Source of the DNA: Candidatus Rhodobacter oscarellae
GTDB lineage: Bacteria > Pseudomonadota > Alphaproteobacteria > Rhodobacterales > Rhodobacteraceae
DNA length: 64,000 nt
Direction of reading: 5' to 3'
NCBI RefSeq assembly: GCF_001078595.1
Contig: NZ_LFTY01000001.1
Coordinates: 363,830 to 427,829 of the forward strand
Made by a program: the position numbers and the translations under genes. Shown one piece after another: positions 8,327-16,068 of the stretch; the first letter of the stretch is position 1, and every line of letters starts with the position of its first letter. The notes under the pieces were generated by a model. It did no database searches, was not told where the DNA came from, and saw nothing but the letters and a program-made list of their open reading frames with translations.

Positions 8327-8377
8327 CTAGCCGCCGCACCCCATCCGATGCGCGGCATAAAGAGACTGGTCAGGCAT
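8327..8377 (-). pseudogene. Chimeric 16-codon ORF: start of livH fused to end of the 8970-9539 gene
   Basis: Reads MPDQSLYAAHRMGCGG then TAG. Its first 23 nt (8355-8377) match the first codons of livH (7751-7773) with one mismatch, and its last part (8331-8355) matches the 3' end of the gene at 8970-9539 (8974-8998) in 24 of 25 positions. It keeps an AGAGG ribosome site 7-8 nt before its ATG, and its stop abuts the ATG of the next gene. I read it as the scar of a tandem duplication followed by internal deletion, possibly still translated as a coupling leader. Confidence 0.65.
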
Positions 8378-8388
8378 CCCGCGACCTC

Positions 8389-8982
8389 TCATCCGCAGAC
8401 CTCGTATCGGGTGGCGTCGGTTATGAATGCGGCGAAACGCAGCTCGCCGGTGAGTTTCTCGGTGGCCCCAACCAAAACCTCGTCAATGAAGGGTGCCATC
8501 GTCGTCGCGCTGGCCGAAACCGCCCAATAGCGCGGGTCGCAGCGCACCATGGCGTGCAGGCGGTACTCTGGAAAGGTGTCGTGATGGTGGGGTCGCGCGT
8601 ATCTGGCCCCAAACCAATGATCCAGCGTGTCTTGCGCCTCATAATACTCGATGGCGTCCGCGCCGTCGGGCGTTGGAAAGGTCAGCAGCGTGCAGTCAAA
8701 AAGCACACCCTCGCGGATGCTCGCCTTCACGTCGATCTCGCCGGACGCTGTCACCGCCTTGCCGCGCCAGATTTCGTTGATCGCAGTCTGCCATTCGTCG
8801 ACCCCATGAAACGCCATCTTATAGGGCGTGAGGTAGTCCAGCCCGCCGCCATCCACCGCATCCCAGCAATCGGTCAAGAGGGTGTCCAGCGCCTCATCGA
8901 CCGCAGCGTTGGATCGTTCGGCATGGGCCGCCAGAAGCAGCGACGAGCAGGCTATGCAAAGGAACCGCTTCACCCGCCGCAC
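8389..8982 (-). CDS. Unknown secreted protein 2 of the liv cluster
   Basis: Up to 197 residues from GTG 8982; an alternative GTG lies at 8973. The signal peptide is about residues 1-26 (FLCIACSSLLLAAHA). The mature protein has cysteines in LTDCWDAV, FDCTLL, VRCDPR and the terminal YEVCG. It contains a His-rich patch (RPHHHDTF). It overlaps the 3' end of the upstream gene by 13 bp. No family recognised. Spacing and overlaps put it in one transcription unit with livG and livH. Confidence 0.6.
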   Translation of the reverse strand: MRRVKRFLCIACSSLLLAAHAERSNAAVDEALDTLLTDCWDAVDGGGLDYLTPYKMAFHGVDEWQTAINEIWRGKAVTASGEIDVKASIREGVLFDCTLLTFPTPDGADAIEYYEAQDTLDHWFGARYARPHHHDTFPEYRLHAMVRCDPRYWAVSASATTMAPFIDEVLVGATEKLTGELRFAAFITDATRYEVCG

Positions 8983-9539
8983 CCCATCCGATACGCGGGC
9001 ACGGTGGCCAGTTGCGCGGCGAAGCCCCGCCCCTTCGCGGTCGGGTCCAGGAACAGCGCCATGCCGCGCGTCTCCGCGCAGGTCAGGATCACCTGCCCCG
9101 CCTGGGCGAGCTCCACCTTGCTGCCAGGTTTCGCCATCTCGGCCACGGCCAGCGCTTCGGAGAGCTGCGCCAGAGCGGTCAGCTCCGCCGCGTCCGGCCC
9201 GAGTGGCCGATAGGCCACGTCGCAGACGCCAGAGGCCTCGCCCCGCCGCAGCAGGCTCACCGTCAGCCCGCCCTCATCGGCCCCGCGCCACCCGAGGATC
9301 GTGACCGTCTCGGTCACCGCCCGTGTTTCCTCCTCCAGATCGGCGAAGGCGCCGACCTCTCCGGTCAAGAGCGCCGCCCGGCAGCCCTCGACATAGCCCG
9401 CCAAGCGCTCGGCCATGCCCGCCTGGGTGGCGGTCGCCGGCCCGACAGCTAAGCCGCTGATAACGCACAAAAGCCATACACTTGCCCGACAGAAGTCCGA
9501 CGGAAAGCCGACGCTTATCCGACGCCGGATTTTAGTCAT
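8970..9539 (-). CDS. Unknown secreted protein 3 of the liv cluster
   Basis: 189 residues from ATG 9539, which overlaps the livG stop in the sequence ATGACTAA. A TTG at 9551 is in frame but less likely. A basic n-region precedes a hydrophobic core (SVWLLCVISGLAVG) and ATATQA, giving a signal peptide of about 41 residues. The mature part has cysteines in EGCRAAL, GVCDV, LTCAE and the final MGCGG. The n-region is encoded by one of the 11-nt CCGAC arrays (9486-9523), an odd overlap of repeat and coding sequence. No enzyme motif seen; paralogy with the next two genes is suspected from Cys spacing only. Confidence 0.58.
   Translation of the reverse strand: MTKIRRRISVGFPSDFCRASVWLLCVISGLAVGPATATQAGMAERLAGYVEGCRAALLTGEVGAFADLEEETRAVTETVTILGWRGADEGGLTVSLLRRGEASGVCDVAYRPLGPDAAELTALAQLSEALAVAEMAKPGSKVELAQAGQVILTCAETRGMALFLDPTAKGRGFAAQLATVPAYRMGCGG
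9486..9523 (+). repeat. 11-nt-phased CCGAC array, copy A
   Basis: CCGAC begins at 9486, 9497, 9508 and 9519, exactly 11 nt apart, with unlike 6-nt spacers. A CATAC lies one period upstream (9475). Two similar arrays occur at 13583 and 39050. This copy falls inside the 5' coding part of the 8970-9539 gene. Confidence 0.85.
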
Positions 9540-10353
9540 GGCTGACCCCAAGATAGGCGTCGATCACGGCCTGGTTGGAGCGCACCTCGTCCGGCGTGCC
9601 GTCGCCGATCTTCTTGCCGTAATCCATCACCACGACCCGGTCCGAGAGGTCCATGACCACGCCCATATCGTGCTCGATCAGCGCGATGGTGGTGCCGAAC
9701 TCGTCGTTCACGTCCAGGATAAAGCGGCTCATGTCCTCCTTCTCCTCAACATTCATGCCCGCCATGGGCTCGTCGAGCAGCAAGAGCATTGGCTCGGCGG
9801 CCAGGGCCCGTGCCAGCTCGACCCGCTTTTTGAGGCCGTAAGGCAGCCGCCCCACCGGCGTCTTCCTAATCGCTTGAATTTCAAGGAAATCAATGATCCG
9901 CTCGACCTTCTCGCGGTTCTCGTTCTCTTCCTTTTCGGCAGCGCCCCACCACATCGCCTGGGCGACCATGTTGGTCTTCATATGGGTCAGGCGCCCGGTC
10001 ATGATGTTGTCGAGCACGCTCATGCCCTCGAACAGAGCGATGTTCTGGAAGGTGCGCGCGATGCCCTCCTGGGCGACCTGGAAGGGCTTGACCGGGCCGC
10101 GCACGGCGCCCCTGAACCAGACCTCGCCCTCCTGCGGCTTGTAGAAGCCCGAGATGACGTTCAGCATGCTCGACTTGCCCGCGCCATTGGGCCCGATAAT
10201 GGCCCGGATCTCGCCCTCGCGGATATCGAACGAGATATCCTTGATCGCCGTAACACCCCCAAACTTAAGGGTAATATTCTTCATCTCCATCAGCACGCCG
10301 CCGATGGTGCGCCCGTCTGCGGTCACATAGCTGTCGCCCGTATCAAGCACCAC
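9532..10353 (-). CDS. livG: Branched-chain amino acid-type ABC transporter ATP-binding protein LivG
   Basis: 273 residues from GTG 10353 with AAGAAGGG about 7 nt upstream. Walker A GPNGAGKSS at about 54-62, Q-loop region ARTFQNIALF, signature-like YGLKKRVELARALA in place of LSGGQ (usual for LivG), Walker B LLLLDEPMAGMN and a switch His in ALIEHDMGVV. There is an N-terminal extension of about 22 residues before the domain proper. A HAAT-family first ATPase, to be paired with LivF at 2189-3010. Located directly after the acyl-CoA ligase gene. Confidence 0.9.
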   Translation of the reverse strand: MVLDTGDSYVTADGRTIGGVLMEMKNITLKFGGVTAIKDISFDIREGEIRAIIGPNGAGKSSMLNVISGFYKPQEGEVWFRGAVRGPVKPFQVAQEGIARTFQNIALFEGMSVLDNIMTGRLTHMKTNMVAQAMWWGAAEKEENENREKVERIIDFLEIQAIRKTPVGRLPYGLKKRVELARALAAEPMLLLLDEPMAGMNVEEKEDMSRFILDVNDEFGTTIALIEHDMGVVMDLSDRVVVMDYGKKIGDGTPDEVRSNQAVIDAYLGVSHD

Positions 10354-10391
10354 ATGGTCCCTTCTTCGGTTTGAAAATATCCCAGGGGGGT

Positions 10392-10440
10392 CTGGGGGGA
10401 CAGCGTCCCCCCAGTTGGTCGGATTTCGCGCATGCGAAAT
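10392..10440 (-). terminator. Two hairpins between the acyl-CoA ligase gene and livG
   Basis: A 10-bp stem CTGGGGGGAC/GTCCCCCCAG with a 3-nt loop (10392-10414), and a smaller stem ATTTCGC/GCGAAAT (10423-10440) just upstream on the transcript. They follow the ligase stop by 13-60 nt. The GC stem is followed on the minus strand by ACCCCCCTGGGATATTTTC, not a clean U-run. Probably an intra-operon attenuator or processing site. Confidence 0.5.
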
Positions 10441-10452
10441 TCGAAACCAAAA

Positions 10453-12423
10453 TCATTCCGCCGCCATCCTCTGACCGACCGGCTGCACGGCGGCATCCCG
10501 GATCTCCAGCGTCGCCGTGATCTTGCCCTTGCGGCCGTCCTCATAGGTGACCTCGGTCTCGGTGTAGATCTCCTTGGAGCCGTCATACAAGGCGTCCACC
10601 AGATCGCCGAACTTGTCGTTGATCACCGCCCGGCGGACCTTCATGGTGCGGGTCAGCTCGCCGTCATCGGCGTCCAATTGCTTGTGCAAAACCAAGAACC
10701 TATGGATCTGGCAGCCGTTCAGCATCTCGTCCTGGGCGACGCTCCGGTTCACCTCCTCGATATGCTCCTGCACGGTCTGATAGACCTGCGGATGCGCGGC
10801 CAGCTCCTGGTAGGAGCCATAGGCGATGTTGTTGCGCTCCGCCCAGTTGCCCACCGCGGTGAGGTCGATATTGACCATCGCGCAGCAGTGATCGCGGCCC
10901 GCGCCGATCACCACGGCCTCTAGGATGTTGGGGTAGAACTTCAGCTTGTTCTCGACGTATTTCGGCGCGAACATCTGCCCGGTGGACAGCTTGGCCACGT
11001 CCTTGGCGCGGTCGATGATCCGCAGGTGCCCAGAGCTTTCCTCGATGAACCCCGCATCCCCCGTGGCGACCCAGCCCTCGGGGTCCTTTGTGGAGGCGGT
11101 GCTCTCGGGGTTCTTGTAGTATTCGACGAAGGTACCGGGCGAGCGGTAATAGACCTCGCCATTGTCGCCGATCTTGATCTCCACGCCCGGGATGGGCACG
11201 CCCACCGTGTCCGAGCGCACCTCGCTATCGGGCTGGTTGGTGATGAAGACCGAGGCCTCGGTCTGGCCGTAGAGCTGCTTGAGGTTGATCCCCAAGGAGC
11301 GCCAGAAGTCGAAGATCTCCGGCCCGATGGCCTCGCCTGCCGTGTAGGCCACGCGCACATGGGACATGCCCGCGCGGCTGCGCAGGGGGCCGTAGACGCA
11401 GATATTGCCCAGCCAGTACTTGAAGCGGTCCCAGCCGCCCACCGGCTTGCCGTCAAGGATATCCGGGCCCACCTCGCGGGCATGGGCCATGAAGTACTTG
11501 AACATATTGCGCTTCAGCCGGCCCGCATCCTCCATCCGGATGGTCAGGATGGTGATGCGCTCCTCGAAATAGCGCGGCGGGGCGAAGAAATAGGTTGGGC
11601 CGATCTCATGCAGGTTCTCATACATGGTCATGGCGCGCTCGGGGCAGTTCACGCAGAAGCCGTTCCAGAAGGACTGGCCCACCGAGAAGATGAAGTCGCC
11701 GACCCAGGCCATGGGCAGGTAGGCCAGGATCTGCTCGTCATGCGTGAGGCTGTCGAACTCGGACGAGGCCTTGGAGGCCTCGATGATGTTGCGGTTGCTC
11801 AGGACCACGCCCTTGGGGCGGCCCGTGGTGCCCGAGGTGTAGAGCATCACGCAGGTGTCGTCATAGGTCAGCGCGGCCTCGCGGGCCTTGAGGTCAGCGC
11901 GGAGGCTGGCCTCCGCCGCCCGCCCCGAGGCCATCATGCCCTCCAGCGAGGTCATCTTAGAGTGGTCGTATTTGCGCAGCCCGCGCGGGTCGTAATAGAC
12001 CACATGCTCGACGCTGCTGACCTTCTCTTGGCACTCGATGACCTTATCGACCTGCTCCTGGTCGCCGCAGATCACAAAGCGCGCGCCGCAATGCTCCAGC
12101 ACATAGGCCATCTCCTCGGCCACGGCGTCCTGGTAGAGCGGCACGGGGATGGCGCCGCATTTCTCGGCGGCGACCATGGCCCAGTAAAGCTTGGGCCGGT
12201 TGCGCCCGATGATGGCGACGTGGTCGCCCTTGGCCAGGCCCAGCCCGGCGAGGCCCAGCGCCATGGCCTCGATCTCTTCCGCGACCTCACTCCAGGTCCA
12301 GCTCTGCCAGATCCCGAACTCCTTCTCGCGGAAGGCGTCTTGGTCGCCAAAGTCGCGCACGTTGCGCGCCAGAAGCGCGGGTATAGAGATCAGGTCGTCG
12401 ACCTGGTTTTGCGTACCGGTCAC
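10453..12423 (-). CDS. AMP-forming long-chain acyl-CoA synthetase
   Basis: 656 residues from GTG 12423, chosen because GGGAGG lies 5-10 nt upstream; a longer frame starts at 12489 without such a site. An ANL-superfamily ligase with phosphate loop MLYTSGTTGRPKG, an IGRNRPK segment, A5-type GQTEAS (YGQTEASVF) and adenylate-binding VATGDAGFIEESSGHLRIIDRAKD. Activates a fatty or related carboxylic acid to acyl-CoA with ATP. First gene of the liv-type cluster and probably the source of its leader transcript. Together with the PaaK-like enzyme it implies that the transported compound is an acid that must be converted to a CoA thioester. Confidence 0.85.
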   Translation of the reverse strand: MTGTQNQVDDLISIPALLARNVRDFGDQDAFREKEFGIWQSWTWSEVAEEIEAMALGLAGLGLAKGDHVAIIGRNRPKLYWAMVAAEKCGAIPVPLYQDAVAEEMAYVLEHCGARFVICGDQEQVDKVIECQEKVSSVEHVVYYDPRGLRKYDHSKMTSLEGMMASGRAAEASLRADLKAREAALTYDDTCVMLYTSGTTGRPKGVVLSNRNIIEASKASSEFDSLTHDEQILAYLPMAWVGDFIFSVGQSFWNGFCVNCPERAMTMYENLHEIGPTYFFAPPRYFEERITILTIRMEDAGRLKRNMFKYFMAHAREVGPDILDGKPVGGWDRFKYWLGNICVYGPLRSRAGMSHVRVAYTAGEAIGPEIFDFWRSLGINLKQLYGQTEASVFITNQPDSEVRSDTVGVPIPGVEIKIGDNGEVYYRSPGTFVEYYKNPESTASTKDPEGWVATGDAGFIEESSGHLRIIDRAKDVAKLSTGQMFAPKYVENKLKFYPNILEAVVIGAGRDHCCAMVNIDLTAVGNWAERNNIAYGSYQELAAHPQVYQTVQEHIEEVNRSVAQDEMLNGCQIHRFLVLHKQLDADDGELTRTMKVRRAVINDKFGDLVDALYDGSKEIYTETEVTYEDGRKGKITATLEIRDAAVQPVGQRMAAE

Positions 12424-12480
12424 GTAGTCCTCCCTGGTGGCTCTTGCGGCCTTGGATCGCTTTGCGCGATTCCGTGTGTC

Positions 12481-12509
12481 ACTATTCAAATTTGGGGGCC
12501 TTGCGTCAA
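12481..12509 (-). promoter_or_regulatory. Predicted sigma-70 promoter for the acyl-CoA ligase/liv operon
   Basis: On the minus strand TTGACG (12509-12504), 17-nt spacer, AATAGT (12486-12481). It lies 58 bp upstream of the chosen GTG start of the ligase. A palindromic operator sits just upstream of the -35. Confidence 0.55.
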
Positions 12510-12518
12510 CTCACTTTT

Positions 12519-12532
12519 TGAACAGATGTTCA
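12519..12532. promoter_or_regulatory. Palindrome TGAACAGATGTTCA, candidate operator
   Basis: Arms TGAACA and TGTTCA around GA, 10 bp upstream of the predicted -35 of the ligase/liv operon. It has the size of a TetR- or GntR-type half-site pair. No regulator gene is adjacent, so the binding protein would be encoded elsewhere. Confidence 0.5.
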
Positions 12533-12595
12533 GTTAATCGCCAGCCGGGGCGCGGCCCGCTTTACGCGGCGCGGGACTTTGCTAGACTGCTAAGC

Positions 12596-12763
12596 ATGGA
12601 CCCGATCGCAATCGCCTTCTATGCCGTGATCTGCGGCTGCCTCGGCGCAGCCTCGCCGGTTATGCCCTCATTGCCGGCGCGCCTTGGCGTCGGCGTGGTC
12701 GTGGGCGTGCTGGCGGCCATCGCCCTACCGATGCTGAAGGGCTGGTTGACCGCCTACCCGTAA
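12596..12763 (+). CDS. Small hydrophobic protein, 55 aa
   Basis: ATG 12596 begins MDPIAIAFYAVICGCLG and the product is 55 residues. Two hydrophobic stretches (about 4-21 and 30-49) suggest a two-helix inner-membrane miniprotein. The open frame continues upstream to 12437, but that part crosses the divergent promoter and reads as noise. No clear ribosome site. Function unknown; its closest neighbour is the histidine phosphatase 44 bp downstream. Confidence 0.5.
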   Translation: MDPIAIAFYAVICGCLGAASPVMPSLPARLGVGVVVGVLAAIALPMLKGWLTAYP

Positions 12764-12807
12764 ACGCGGGTTTTCCGATCTGGAAACGGCTTGTACCTTG
12801 CCCGCGA

Positions 12808-13506
12808 ATGTCGGATCACTCCGGCTCCGCAACTGCAAAAGACGAAGGCGCGACATTGGGAGAGATCGTTCTAATCCGCCACGGCCAGGCGAACTCCACG
12901 GCCAAGACCGAGGAGGAGTATGACCGGCTCTCAGAGCTTGGGCACCAGCAGGCCGCCTGGCTTGGGGCGCATCTGCGCGCCCATGAGGCCCCCTTTGACC
13001 GCGTGTTGACGGGCTCGCTGCGGCGCCACAAGGAAACCGCCGCCGGGATGGGCGATATGGGTGCTGCGGCAGAGGAAGACGCGCGCTGGGACGAGATGGA
13101 TTACTACCGGCTCAGCCAGGCGATGGAGGACGTGCACGGCGTGCCGCATCCCACGCCCGAGGAGTTTTCGGACCATGTGCCAAAGGTCATGGCCGCCTGG
13201 CAGGCGGACACGATCCGCGGGCGCGAAAGCTATGCCAGCTTTGCCGGGCGCATCGCCGAGGCCCTGGCTGCGGCCAGCGCCCCCGGCGCGCGGGTGCTCT
13301 GCGTGACCTCCGGCGGCGTGATCGGCACGCTGATCGGCCAGGCGCTGGGGCTGGACACCGCGCGGACCTGCCACATCCTGCTGCCGATCCGGAACTCCTC
13401 GGTGCACCGATTCCAGGTCCGCGACGAGGGCACGCTGCTCGCGGGCTTCAACGCGCACCCGCATCTGGACCCGCCGGAGCGGGCGCATGCGCGCACGACC
13501 TACTAG
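12808..13506 (+). CDS. Histidine phosphatase family protein (phosphoglycerate mutase-like)
   Basis: 232 residues. The catalytic LIRHGQAN (R24-H25-G26) is followed by the second Arg in TGSLRRHKET, the acid residue in DEMDY and the second His region in VLCVTSGGVIG. In this branch the usual second catalytic His position appears as CVTSGG rather than SHG, so phosphatase activity is plausible but not certain. Cytosolic; substrate not predictable. The ribosome site is weak. It sits alone between the small membrane protein and the saccharopine genes. Confidence 0.78.
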   Translation: MSDHSGSATAKDEGATLGEIVLIRHGQANSTAKTEEEYDRLSELGHQQAAWLGAHLRAHEAPFDRVLTGSLRRHKETAAGMGDMGAAAEEDARWDEMDYYRLSQAMEDVHGVPHPTPEEFSDHVPKVMAAWQADTIRGRESYASFAGRIAEALAAASAPGARVLCVTSGGVIGTLIGQALGLDTARTCHILLPIRNSSVHRFQVRDEGTLLAGFNAHPHLDPPERAHARTTY

Positions 13507-13582
13507 GCGATTGAACGCGCCAGAGCACAGAGGCCGGACCCACCGCGCGCATTGTTAACCCCGGCCTTTCTGTACACGATGC

Positions 13583-13620
13583 CCGACGGAAGTCCGACGT
13601 TTTGCCGACAAATGTCCGAC
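13583..13620 (+). repeat. 11-nt-phased CCGAC array, copy B
   Basis: CCGAC begins at 13583, 13594, 13605 and 13616, exactly 11 nt apart. A TGTAC lies just upstream, and GTTAACC flanks both sides (13553-13560 and about 13646). It occupies the 275-bp spacer between the histidine phosphatase and the saccharopine dehydrogenase pair. Confidence 0.9.
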
Positions 13621-13781
13621 ACGGGATTCGCCAGTAATCATTGGGGTTAACCCGCGATTCGCGGAACTGCGCGGTGCGCAAGCGCAAGACTCGCTTAACC
13701 AATTGTGGCGCGCCTCGGAATTCAGGCTGTACCTGGCCGCGCCTCTCATGCCAAACCACCACCCGCAAAGGGGACGCATCA

Positions 13782-14831
13782 ATGACACATCTTTGGGTCC
13801 GCGCCGAGCAGCGCGACAACGAGGAACGGGTGGGCCTGACCCCCGACGGGGCGGCGGCCCTGCTGGCCGCGGGCCTTCAGGTGACGGTCGAGGAAAGCTC
13901 GGTCCGCGCGATCCCCATCGAAGGCTACCGCGCCGCGGGCTGCATCATCGCGCCGGAAAATTCCTGGCCGGAAGCCCCTGATAACGCTGTCGTTTTTGGC
14001 CTCAAGGAGCTGCCCGAGGACGGCTCGCCGCTGCGGCATCGCCACATCATGTTCGGGCACGCCTATAAGGGCCAGCCCGCGGGGCTCGACCTGCTGCGCA
14101 GGTTCAAGGCCGGCGGCGGCACGCTCTATGACCTGGAGTATCTGGTGGATGGCAGCGGGCGGCGGGTCGCCGCGTTCGGCTATTGGGCGGGCTATGCCGG
14201 GGCCGCTGTCTCGCTGATGTGTTGGGCCGCGCAGCAGACCGGCGCGACCTGCCCGCCTGTCACAACTTACCGGAATCACACGGAACTTTTGCAGGACCTA
14301 GGATCGCGCCTCGCCGAGGCGCCGCGCCCCAACGCCCTCGTGATCGGTGCTCTGGGCCGGGTCGGCACCGGCGCCGCCGAGCTCTGCGAGGCGATGGGCG
14401 TTGGCCTCACTAAATGGGACATGGCCGAGACCGCCCAGGGCGGGCCCTTCCCGGAGGTGCTGCAGCATGACATCTTCCTGAACGCGATCCTGGCGCGGCC
14501 GGGCTGCCCGGTCTTCGTGCCCCCCGACGCACCGGCAAGCCCCCGGAATCTCACGGTTATTGGCGATATCGCCTGCGATCCGACCTCTGATTTCTCGCCG
14601 ATCAAGATCTATGACCGCACCACCACCTGGGAGGCCCCCGCCCTGCGCGTCCATGACGCGCCGCCGCTGGACGTGATGGCCATCGACAACCTGCCCTCGC
14701 TCTTGCCGGTGGAGAGCTCCCAGGATTACGCCGCGCAGCTTCTGCCCACACTCTTGACGCTCCCCGCGCTTGACCAAGGCGCCTGGGCGCGCGCAAAGTC
14801 CGACTTCGACGCGCATATCGCGCAGCTATAG
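13782..14831 (+). CDS. Saccharopine dehydrogenase, lysine-forming/lysine-ketoglutarate reductase type
   Basis: 349 residues from ATG 13782 with AAGGGG upstream. The N-terminal alanine-dehydrogenase/PNT-like domain reads LWVRAEQRDNEERVGLTPDG, followed by GHAYKGQ and a Rossmann segment VIGALGRVGTGAAELC. This matches the Lys1/LKR family, which interconverts lysine plus 2-oxoglutarate and saccharopine with NAD(P)H. It is followed after 10 bp by a second, saccharopine-cleaving enzyme. That pairing suggests the catabolic direction, lysine to saccharopine to 2-aminoadipate semialdehyde plus glutamate. The reaction direction is an inference from context. Confidence 0.85.
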   Translation: MTHLWVRAEQRDNEERVGLTPDGAAALLAAGLQVTVEESSVRAIPIEGYRAAGCIIAPENSWPEAPDNAVVFGLKELPEDGSPLRHRHIMFGHAYKGQPAGLDLLRRFKAGGGTLYDLEYLVDGSGRRVAAFGYWAGYAGAAVSLMCWAAQQTGATCPPVTTYRNHTELLQDLGSRLAEAPRPNALVIGALGRVGTGAAELCEAMGVGLTKWDMAETAQGGPFPEVLQHDIFLNAILARPGCPVFVPPDAPASPRNLTVIGDIACDPTSDFSPIKIYDRTTTWEAPALRVHDAPPLDVMAIDNLPSLLPVESSQDYAAQLLPTLLTLPALDQGAWARAKSDFDAHIAQL

Positions 14832-14841
14832 GGAAAAAGAC

Positions 14842-15990
14842 ATGACGATACATTGGTGCGGAACAGGCCTGTCGGCGATCCCCGGCCTGCGGCGCCTGCT
14901 CGAGGCCGGGCAGGATGTGCAGGTCTGGAACCGCACTTTGGGGAAGGCGCAAGAGGCGGTGGGCGATCTCACGGATCGGATCTCGGGCTTTGATATCAAC
15001 GCCTTAGACGCTGCGGTGACCGAGGGCGACTGTGTCGTCTCTATGCTGCCGGGCGATTGGCACGTGCCATTGGCCGAGCGCGCCATCGCCAAGCGCGCCC
15101 ATTTCGTCAGCTCCTCCTACATCGCGCCAGAGATGCGCGCGCTGGACGGGGCCGCCCGCGACGCGGGCGTGGCGCTGGTCAACGAGGTCGGGCTCGACCC
15201 GGGCATCGACCACTCCATGGCGCATTGGCTGGTGGCCGATTACCGCGCGAGTGCGGCCTATGACGCCGGCAACGCGATCAGCTTTCGCAGCTATTGCGGC
15301 GGTATCCCGAAACACGCGAACCCGTTCCGGTACAAGTTCTCCTGGTCGCCGCTTGGGGTGCTGAAGGCGCTGCGCTCGCCCTCGAAATCCATCAAGGAAT
15401 ACAGCGCGTTGAACGTCGACCGCCCCTGGGATGCCATCAGCAGCTACACCGCGCCGCTGCCCTCGCCAGAGGTGTTTGAGGTCTACCCCAACCGCGACTC
15501 GCTGCCCTTCATGGCGGACTACCAGTTCGACCCCGACTGGCCGGTGCGCGCCTTCGTGCGCGGCACGCTGCGGCTAGAGGGCTGGGCCGAGGCCTGGGCG
15601 GACGTGTTCGCCGAGATCGAGACGCTGCAGGGCGAGGCCGGCGAGGCGCGCCTGCGCCAGATGTCCGATCAGTTCTGGGCCGAGAACGCCTATGACCACG
15701 GCGAGCCCGATCGCGTGGTCTTGTTTGTCGAGCTCAAAGCCGAGGCCAAGGGCGCCAGCGCGCCCGCCTACCACAAGACCTACACGATGGACGCCTGGGG
15801 CGATGATCGCGGCACGGCCATGGCCCGACTGGTATCCGAACCCGTCGCGCTGGCCGTCGAGGCCACGCTGGCGGGCGAGATCGCGCCGGGGGTCAGTGCA
15901 GCGCCCAGCGACCCGGTGCTGGTGGCGCGCTGGATGGACAATGTGGCCACGCTGGCGCAGCATCTCAGGGTCGTCGACCATCTCGAATGA
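14842..15990 (+). CDS. Saccharopine dehydrogenase, glutamate-forming type
   Basis: 382 residues from ATG 14842, AGGGA upstream. N-terminal Rossmann fold HWCGTGLSAIPGLRRLLE, then VVSMLPGDWHVPLAERAI and the family hallmark LVNEVGLDPGIDHSMA, typical of Lys9-type saccharopine reductase/dehydrogenase. A middle catalytic domain carries SYCGGIPKHANPFRYKFSWSP, with the CGG/P segment that is conserved in the family. It would oxidise saccharopine to glutamate and aminoadipate semialdehyde. Forms a two-gene unit with the upstream reductase. Confidence 0.87.
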   Translation: MTIHWCGTGLSAIPGLRRLLEAGQDVQVWNRTLGKAQEAVGDLTDRISGFDINALDAAVTEGDCVVSMLPGDWHVPLAERAIAKRAHFVSSSYIAPEMRALDGAARDAGVALVNEVGLDPGIDHSMAHWLVADYRASAAYDAGNAISFRSYCGGIPKHANPFRYKFSWSPLGVLKALRSPSKSIKEYSALNVDRPWDAISSYTAPLPSPEVFEVYPNRDSLPFMADYQFDPDWPVRAFVRGTLRLEGWAEAWADVFAEIETLQGEAGEARLRQMSDQFWAENAYDHGEPDRVVLFVELKAEAKGASAPAYHKTYTMDAWGDDRGTAMARLVSEPVALAVEATLAGEIAPGVSAAPSDPVLVARWMDNVATLAQHLRVVDHLE

Positions 15991-16018
15991 AGCGAACCCA
16001 TTGCATCGCGCGCGACCC

Positions 16019-16060
16019 AAATCTCTTCCAAGAGATTTGCAAATTCCTTGCAAGGAATTT
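16019..16060. repeat. Double-palindrome element, copy 2 (opposite orientation)
   Basis: AAATCTCTTCCAAGAGATTT (16019-16038) and AAATTCCTTGCAAGGAATTT (16041-16060), 2 nt apart. This is the reverse complement order of copy 1 at 5711-5752. It lies between two convergent genes, just past the stop of the SDR gene. Confidence 0.85.
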
Positions 16061-16068
16061 GCCCCCTT

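Noticed and set aside
12437-12595. Longer version of the 55-aa membrane protein
   Set aside because: The added part crosses the divergent promoter and operator and has no membrane or domain pattern; ATG 12596 is preferred.
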